Positions 58,684-64,000 of a DNA stretch of 64,000 nucleotides are shown one piece after another. The notes beneath the pieces are model-generated. The model was not told where the DNA came from and did not search any database. It was given only the letters and a program-made list of their open reading frames with translations. Numbering within the stretch: the stretch's first letter is position 1; every line of letters begins with the position of its first letter. Position numbers and translations under genes: made by a program. This DNA is from Hyphococcus sp. (GTDB lineage Bacteria > Pseudomonadota > Alphaproteobacteria > Caulobacterales > Parvularculaceae): assembly GCA_021776415.1 (NCBI GenBank), contig JAJFFY010000055.1, forward strand, positions 1 through 64,000. The letters run 5' to 3'.

Positions 58684-61587
58684 TCAAGGGCTCGGGTTCA
58701 ATTTCATCACGCTACGATAGATTTGCGCGACCGCCGACTGCCGCCGGATTAAAGTGCGCTCAGCTTCACCAATGCTCGCCGCACCGCAAAGCGAGGCCAT
58801 GTGCGCGGTCAACATTTCACCGGCTCCGTCGGGCGCAAAAATTCCGCCCGTCGCTGCTCTGGCGCCATGCAGCACCGCATCGAAGAGCGCTTGCGCGTCA
58901 CTGAGAGCGCTTGCATCTTTATCATTCAGCTCTCCCCTCTCCGCAAACCATTTCACCGCGTCGGCAGTGGCGCGCGGCGGCCGGCCAAAACTCGCGCCCG
59001 TCGCGAGCGCAAGATATTGGCAGATAAAGGCAATATCGGTGAGCCCGCCTAAGATATTCTTTACATCCCATGGGCTTTTGCCCGGCTTGGCCTCGGCCAG
59101 GCGCCGTCGCATGTCGTTAACATCTTCAGCTGCCTTGGCGCGCTCGCGGGGACGGCGCAGGATTTGCTCAATTTCCGCATCGATGCTGGCGGCGAGCCTA
59201 TCGGGCGCGGTGATAATCCGGGCTCGGCTCAGCGCCATCAACTCCCATATCCAGGCGTCTTGTTCATAATATCGGCGGAACGCCGGCAGGCTGACCGCGG
59301 CGGGGCCGGCGCGACCGGACGGGCGCAGTTGCATATCGACTTCGTAAAGCGCGCCTTCCGGGGTCGCGGCCGAAAGTGCGGTGATGATGCGGCGCACCAG
59401 GCGGGTGTAATATTCGCTCGCCTGCAGCGGACGGGAGCCGTCAGAGAGTGCGTCCGCCGGGGCGTCATAGATGAACATCAAATCAATATCCGACGTCGCC
59501 GTCATCTCCCGGCTACCGAGGCGGCCGAGACCAACCACGGCCAGCGCGCCGTCGATGGTTCCGTGTGCGGCGCGCATTTCCTCCTGCGCCGCTGGCGCCA
59601 GCGCGGTGATGCAGGCGTCTGCAATAGCGGTGAAATGCGCGGCGGCCGCTTGCGGCGGGCAGAGCCCGGTTGCGAGCTGTGCGGCGACCGGAAATTTGTG
59701 CTCCCCCGCCCAACGCCGGGTGAGGTTAAGCGCATCTTCAAAACCGCCGGCGGCGCGCAAAACTTGCCCCAGCGCCGGTGCATAATCATCGAGCGGCGGC
59801 GGCGGCTCCGCCAGTCCGGTCTCAATAAAGCCTTCGACGATATTGATGCGCTGCGACAACTGACGCCCAAGAAACGGGGAAATCGTCATGATCCGGATTA
59901 ACACATCGAACAGCGCAAGGTTGTTGACCAGTAGTGAGAACACCTGAACCCCGGATGGCAGGTTGGCGAGAAAATCAGAAAACGCAAAAAACACATCGTC
60001 GGGATTGCCGGCCTTTGATAAAGCCACCAGGAGCGGGTTCATCAGCTTGGTGAGGAGGAGGCGCGCGCGTTCAGTTCGCGTTGCGCGTATGCCGCCCGCA
60101 TGCCAGCGGCGGATCGCCTCGCACACTGCGCCGGCGCGCCTAAAGCCAAGCCCTTCAAGGGTCGCCATCGTCGCCGGGTCGTTCTCAACTCCGGTGAACA
60201 CCAACGGGCCAATAGCTTGCGCCTCAGAAGTCTTGTCGCGGAACAGATCATCATAGCGTCGCTCTACGCGGGCGAGCGTTTCCATCAGCTTTCGTCGCAA
60301 GGCGCCGGCGTCTTTCGCGCCGGTAAAAAGCGCAAGGCGCCGAATCGCGGCGGCGTCTGTCGGGATGCGATGGGTCTGCTCGTCATTGATCATTTGCAGG
60401 CGATGTTCGACCAGACGCAGATAGCGATAGGCGGTGGATAATTCATCGCACACCGCCTCGCTGATATGACCGTTAGCGGCGAGCGCGGCCAGCGCCTCCA
60501 ACGTCATGCGCGAGCGCAATGCCGGGTTCTTGCCGCCGAGAATGAGCTGCTGGGTCTGGACATAAAATTCAATCTCGCGGATGCCGCCGCGGCCAAGCTT
60601 GATGTCATGGCCTTCAAACTCAATCTTTGCGCCGCCCTTGGCCGATTGGATTTGCCGCTTGACCGCATGGACATCTTCAATCGTCGCGAAGTCGAGATGT
60701 TTGCGCCACACGAACGGCCGCAGCGCTTTTAAAAACCGGGCCCCGACGGCAATATCGCCGGCAGCTGCGCGCGCCTTGATATAGGCCATGCGCTCCCAGT
60801 TCTGGCCATAGGCCTCGTAATAAGCCTCAGCCGCCTGCACGGAAATCGCCAGCGCGGAAACGCCGGGGTCGGGCCGTAGCCGTAAGTCCGTACGGAAAAC
60901 ATATCCGTCCGGTGTTTGCGTCTGCAGGAGGTTGACCATTTCGCGCGCCGCTTTTACCGCGCCGATCTGCGCTTCGCTGCTGGTCGAAAATCCCATTGCC
61001 TGATAGTCGAACACCAACACCAGATCGATGTCGCTGGAATAGTTCAGCTCCTCGCCGCCATGCTTGCCCATCGCCAGAACTGCGATGCCGCGGACCCCGT
61101 GTTCAAGCTTTGCAAATCTGGCGGCGGCGCTGAGCGCGGCGTTGACGGCGGCGTCGGCAAAACTCGAGACCGCGCCGGCCGCCTCCATCTCCGTCCAGAC
61201 GCCGGCGATATCAGCGAGCGCAATCGCCAGCGCGGCTTGGTCTTTCGCGCGGCGCAGGATTTTGATCTGTTCGGCTTGGTGGTCGGCGGCGGCGGCCTTG
61301 GCCGCAGTCGCACAGGCGTGCTCCAGCATCCGGCGCAGCGGCGTCCGCAAAATCTCAACCACAAGATCGAAGTCGCGAGCCATCAACCGGGAGAGGTAGG
61401 GCGAGCAACCAGCTACGCCCTCAATCAGCTCGCCTTCACGCGGCGTCAGTTGATCGAATGCCGCACCAACCCCATCGCGCAAGCGTTGCACCGCATCCGG
61501 ATCGTAAGCCTTCGGCGCAGACTTAATCGCCTCGCCGAGCGTTATTTCATCCGGAGTTTTTTCACGCGTCATCAATCGCGATTTCAT
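58684..61587 (-). CDS. glnE: Bifunctional glutamine-synthetase adenylyltransferase/deadenylase
   Basis: Two nucleotidyltransferase domains: MGKHGGEELNYSSDIDLVLVFD and LGRLGSREMTATSDIDLMFIYD; start codon uncertain. Confidence 0.95.
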   Translation of the reverse strand: MKSRLMTREKTPDEITLGEAIKSAPKAYDPDAVQRLRDGVGAAFDQLTPREGELIEGVAGCSPYLSRLMARDFDLVVEILRTPLRRMLEHACATAAKAAAADHQAEQIKILRRAKDQAALAIALADIAGVWTEMEAAGAVSSFADAAVNAALSAAARFAKLEHGVRGIAVLAMGKHGGEELNYSSDIDLVLVFDYQAMGFSTSSEAQIGAVKAAREMVNLLQTQTPDGYVFRTDLRLRPDPGVSALAISVQAAEAYYEAYGQNWERMAYIKARAAAGDIAVGARFLKALRPFVWRKHLDFATIEDVHAVKRQIQSAKGGAKIEFEGHDIKLGRGGIREIEFYVQTQQLILGGKNPALRSRMTLEALAALAANGHISEAVCDELSTAYRYLRLVEHRLQMINDEQTHRIPTDAAAIRRLALFTGAKDAGALRRKLMETLARVERRYDDLFRDKTSEAQAIGPLVFTGVENDPATMATLEGLGFRRAGAVCEAIRRWHAGGIRATRTERARLLLTKLMNPLLVALSKAGNPDDVFFAFSDFLANLPSGVQVFSLLVNNLALFDVLIRIMTISPFLGRQLSQRINIVEGFIETGLAEPPPPLDDYAPALGQVLRAAGGFEDALNLTRRWAGEHKFPVAAQLATGLCPPQAAAAHFTAIADACITALAPAAQEEMRAAHGTIDGALAVVGLGRLGSREMTATSDIDLMFIYDAPADALSDGSRPLQASEYYTRLVRRIITALSAATPEGALYEVDMQLRPSGRAGPAAVSLPAFRRYYEQDAWIWELMALSRARIITAPDRLAASIDAEIEQILRRPRERAKAAEDVNDMRRRLAEAKPGKSPWDVKNILGGLTDIAFICQYLALATGASFGRPPRATADAVKWFAERGELNDKDASALSDAQALFDAVLHGARAATGGIFAPDGAGEMLTAHMASLCGAASIGEAERTLIRRQSAVAQIYRSVMKLNPSP

Positions 61588-61639
61588 CACGCTCCGGCAA
61601 AGAAGGCCAGAGAAGCGTGCATAAAAATCGGGCGCGTAT

Positions 61640-61678
61640 AAAAAAACCACCGCTCGGCAAATGCCGGCGGCGGTTTTC
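61640..61678 (-). terminator. Rho-independent terminator downstream of the HU gene
   Basis: On the minus strand ACCGCCGCCGGCATTTGCCGAGCGGTGGT hairpin followed by a T-run. Confidence 0.75.
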
Positions 61679-61748
61679 AGTCAGCCCAATAGGCCGACCA
61701 TAATCGCGGGTTGGAGACGAAGCCCCGCAACCCAAACCGTTGCTTATG

Positions 61749-62033
61749 CTAGCAGCCCGCAGCGCCTTTAAGATAAGATGACGGACGGAAGCGCAAGCTC
61801 TTGGAGGCTTTGATTTTGATCTCTTCGCCGGTGCGCGGGTTACGACCCTTGCGCGCAGCGCGTTTTGAAATCATGAAAGTACCAAACGTGCCGATGGTGT
61901 ATTTGCCATCTTTCTTGGCGCGTTTCAGGCCGCTTTCGATTTCACCGAAAACAAGTTCGACAACGCGTTTTGCTTCGGCGTTGCTCATGTCGCCGGTTTT
62001 CGCAACGTTGGCGATAAATTCAGCTTTGCTCAT
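61749..62033 (-). CDS. HU-family DNA-binding protein
   Basis: MSKAEFIANVAKTGDMSNAEAKRVVELVFGEIE...GTFGTFMISKRAARKGRNPRTGEEIKIKASKSLRFRPSSYLK. Confidence 0.96.
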   Translation of the reverse strand: MSKAEFIANVAKTGDMSNAEAKRVVELVFGEIESGLKRAKKDGKYTIGTFGTFMISKRAARKGRNPRTGEEIKIKASKSLRFRPSSYLKGAAGC

Positions 62034-62203
62034 GACAGGTTCCTTAAGTTTATGTCGCAGAAAAAGTAATGCACCCGATTACCAATTTGTTGGCCATCGC
62101 TACCGACGGCGCGAAATCACCAAGAACTGATTTCCCACACTCCGCAAGGGCAAATCTTCCATGAAAGCCTGTTTTTGGTTGACGAATTTGAAAGGTTGCG
62201 GCG

Positions 62204-63640
62204 TCATTTCCCATCCGCGGACGGAAAGGTCATGGCGATCCGCAGACCGCGCCGGGTGTCGTTCTTGGCCGATGGGTTAGCGTCCTGGAGCGTGATTTTC
62301 GCGCCATGGGCCTGGGCGATCGCCGCCACCAGGCTCAGCCCAAGGCCGCTGCCCGGCGTGGTGCGGCTTTTTTCAAGCCGGACATAGCGCTCCAAAATGC
62401 GAGAGCGATCATCGGGATCGACCCCCGGCCCGTCATCGGTAACGCTCAGCTCCGCTTTGCCGCGGGCGCCGGGCACAACTTTTAATTCAATGCGTGTTCC
62501 GCCCTCGGCATATTTCAATGCGTTGTCGAGAAAGTTCGCAATCGCCTGCGACACCAACTCGCGCGAGCCGTTGACCGGCGATGTCGGCGCCGTGGTGAGG
62601 ACAAGCTCAAAGCCCGCATCTTGCGCCGCCGGCTCATACAGCTCAGCCATTTCCTCGGCAATCGCCACAAGGTCAATCGGCGCCATCACGCCGGCGCTTT
62701 CACCGGAGCGAATGCGTGCAATCGACAACAGCGCGTTGAACGTCACCAGCATGCGCTCGGTGTCGTCCAGCGTCGCGCGCAAGGCTTGTTCCTTGTCGTT
62801 CGCATCACCCTTCATCGCATCGGTCAGGCGGTTGCGAATGCGGGTCAGGGGCGAGCGCAAATCATGGGCGATGTTGTCGCTGATATCGCGCATGCCGGTC
62901 ATCAGCCGCTCGATCTGGTCGAGCATCGCATTGAGATTGCCGCTTAAATGATCAAGCTCGTCACCCGCCCCGGTGCGGGGAATGCGCTGGGTGAGATCGC
63001 CGCCGCGAATCGCCCGCGCGGTGCGGCTGACGGCTTCCACCTGGCTCAACAGCGAACGCGAAAATAAAATCCCGATGATCACGCCGAGCGCCACGGTCGC
63101 GGCAAGCATGCGTACAAGAACATTGACCAGGCTGGCGCGCAGATCATCGCGCGCAGCAATATCGCGTGCGACCACCACCAAAAAGGATTGCTGGACGCCC
63201 GGCGCGGAGCGAAACCGCATCACCTTGCCGCGCGCATTGCGTTGCTGAATACCAATCTCGCGCCCCGCCGCATCAAGGATCGGGCGCTCAAACGCAAAGT
63301 CGAAAAACCCACCTTCGGTATTTAAGGCTTCCGGCGGCAAGGCGGTAAGATTGCCGGCAAGCACCGCGCCGGACGGCGCGCCGATCAGCATATAGATGCT
63401 GTCATCGCGCCAGGCCGTCCGCTGACGGATCACTCGCGTCAACATCCCGGGACCGCTTTCAGAAAAAAGGTCGGCCAGAACGGCAAGCTCGCCATCGATG
63501 GTCTGGTCGGTCTGGCGCGCGGCGGCGCCGAAAGACGCGCGATAAACAACGGCGCCAAGAATACCGACCGCGAGTGTGAACAGCAGAACGAAGACCAACG
63601 TGAAGCGAAACGACGTCGTGCGGAACAGCCGCAGCATCAC
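62204..63640 (-). CDS. Sensor histidine kinase with HAMP domain
   Basis: MRDISDNIAHDLRSPLTRIRNRL (H box), NFLDNALKYAEGG, GSGLGLSLVAAIAQAHG. Confidence 0.94.
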   Translation of the reverse strand: MMLRLFRTTSFRFTLVFVLLFTLAVGILGAVVYRASFGAAARQTDQTIDGELAVLADLFSESGPGMLTRVIRQRTAWRDDSIYMLIGAPSGAVLAGNLTALPPEALNTEGGFFDFAFERPILDAAGREIGIQQRNARGKVMRFRSAPGVQQSFLVVVARDIAARDDLRASLVNVLVRMLAATVALGVIIGILFSRSLLSQVEAVSRTARAIRGGDLTQRIPRTGAGDELDHLSGNLNAMLDQIERLMTGMRDISDNIAHDLRSPLTRIRNRLTDAMKGDANDKEQALRATLDDTERMLVTFNALLSIARIRSGESAGVMAPIDLVAIAEEMAELYEPAAQDAGFELVLTTAPTSPVNGSRELVSQAIANFLDNALKYAEGGTRIELKVVPGARGKAELSVTDDGPGVDPDDRSRILERYVRLEKSRTTPGSGLGLSLVAAIAQAHGAKITLQDANPSAKNDTRRGLRIAMTFPSADGK

Positions 63641-63643
63641 CTA

Positions 63644-63692
63644 GAGCGCCTTGCGAAAAGTGGGAACCGGTATTCGCACAAAAAGGCGTTCG
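63644..63692. repeat. Dispersed intergenic repeat, copy C (CTTGCGAAAAGTGGGAACCGGTATTCGCAC)
   Basis: Same core as copy A; located between the response regulator and histidine kinase genes. Confidence 0.65.
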
Positions 63693-63742
63693 ACATATAA
63701 AGTATAGACCATCATGTTCATCGTCATAAAATGCATGATGGC

Positions 63743-63997
63743 CTAGTCGATATCCGAAATGGTATAACCGGCGCCGCGGACGGTCTTTAACAGGGGTTTT
63801 TCAAAATCCTTATCGATCTTCGAGCGCAGCCGTGAGATGTGCACGTCGATAACATTGGTCTGCGGATCAAAATGATATTCCCATACATTTTCTAAAAGCA
63901 TGGTGCGCGTCACCACCTGGCGGGCGTGACGCATCAGATATTCAAGCAACCGGAATTCGCGCGGCTGAAGATCGATCTTCTTGGACGCCCGGCGCAC
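63743..63997 (-). CDS. OmpR-family response regulator, C-terminal DNA-binding part (gene continues past the window end)
   Basis: KIDLQPREFRLLEYLMRHARQVVTRTMLLENVWEYHFDPQTNVIDVHISRLRSKID. Confidence 0.93.
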   Translation of the reverse strand: MRRASKKIDLQPREFRLLEYLMRHARQVVTRTMLLENVWEYHFDPQTNVIDVHISRLRSKIDKDFEKPLLKTVRGAGYTISDID

Positions 63998-64000
63998 GGT

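Noticed and set aside
59164-59901. Long antisense ORF (245 aa) opposite glnE
   Set aside because: Basic, motif-free translation antisense to a strongly supported gene; typical GC-rich shadow ORF, as are 60916-61641, 54610-55452 and 35250-36017

Overview
The window is chromosomal DNA from a GC-rich alphaproteobacterium. A Maricaulales/Parvularculales-like, dimorphic-type background is inferred from a CtrA-like TTAA-N7-TTAA site, an ArgB with a fused acetyltransferase domain, and an EPS/holdfast-like gene set; no taxonomic search was possible. About 48 CDS are supported. Most are housekeeping or metabolic: yajC, queG, cysQ, gltX, nadE, class II DAHP synthase, argB/argC/argF', glnE, HU, two-component genes, an RND efflux pair and a CoA-transferase pair. 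The main accessory content is an exopolysaccharide region (about 3-27 kb): UDP-glucose dehydrogenase, WcaJ/HfsE-like phosphoglycosyltransferase, GT2, GT4, an ExeA-like AAA ATPase fused to a membrane GT2, a TPR lipoprotein, a WecG/HfsJ-like GT fused to a STAS domain, a Wzz-type protein and a BY-kinase-like protein. The most interesting points are: (1) the ATPase-GT2 fusion, whose linker carries an A9 run where either +1 or -1 slippage gives a stop within about 12 codons and so an ATPase-only product; (2) the WecG-STAS fusion; (3) a CEMIP/TMEM2-like G8 plus beta-helix surface protein next to a 2OG-Fe(II) oxygenase; (4) an acetylated arginine pathway (NAGK-NAT fusion plus N-acetylornithine carbamoyltransferase) interrupted by a palindromic repeat mosaic; (5) clustered TATAGT dyads upstream of an HxlR regulator; (6) a glnE-linked trio of two phytoene-dehydrogenase-like proteins with degenerate nucleotide-binding motifs and a GcvT-like protein. 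No tRNA, rRNA, CRISPR array, transposase or prophage was recognised.
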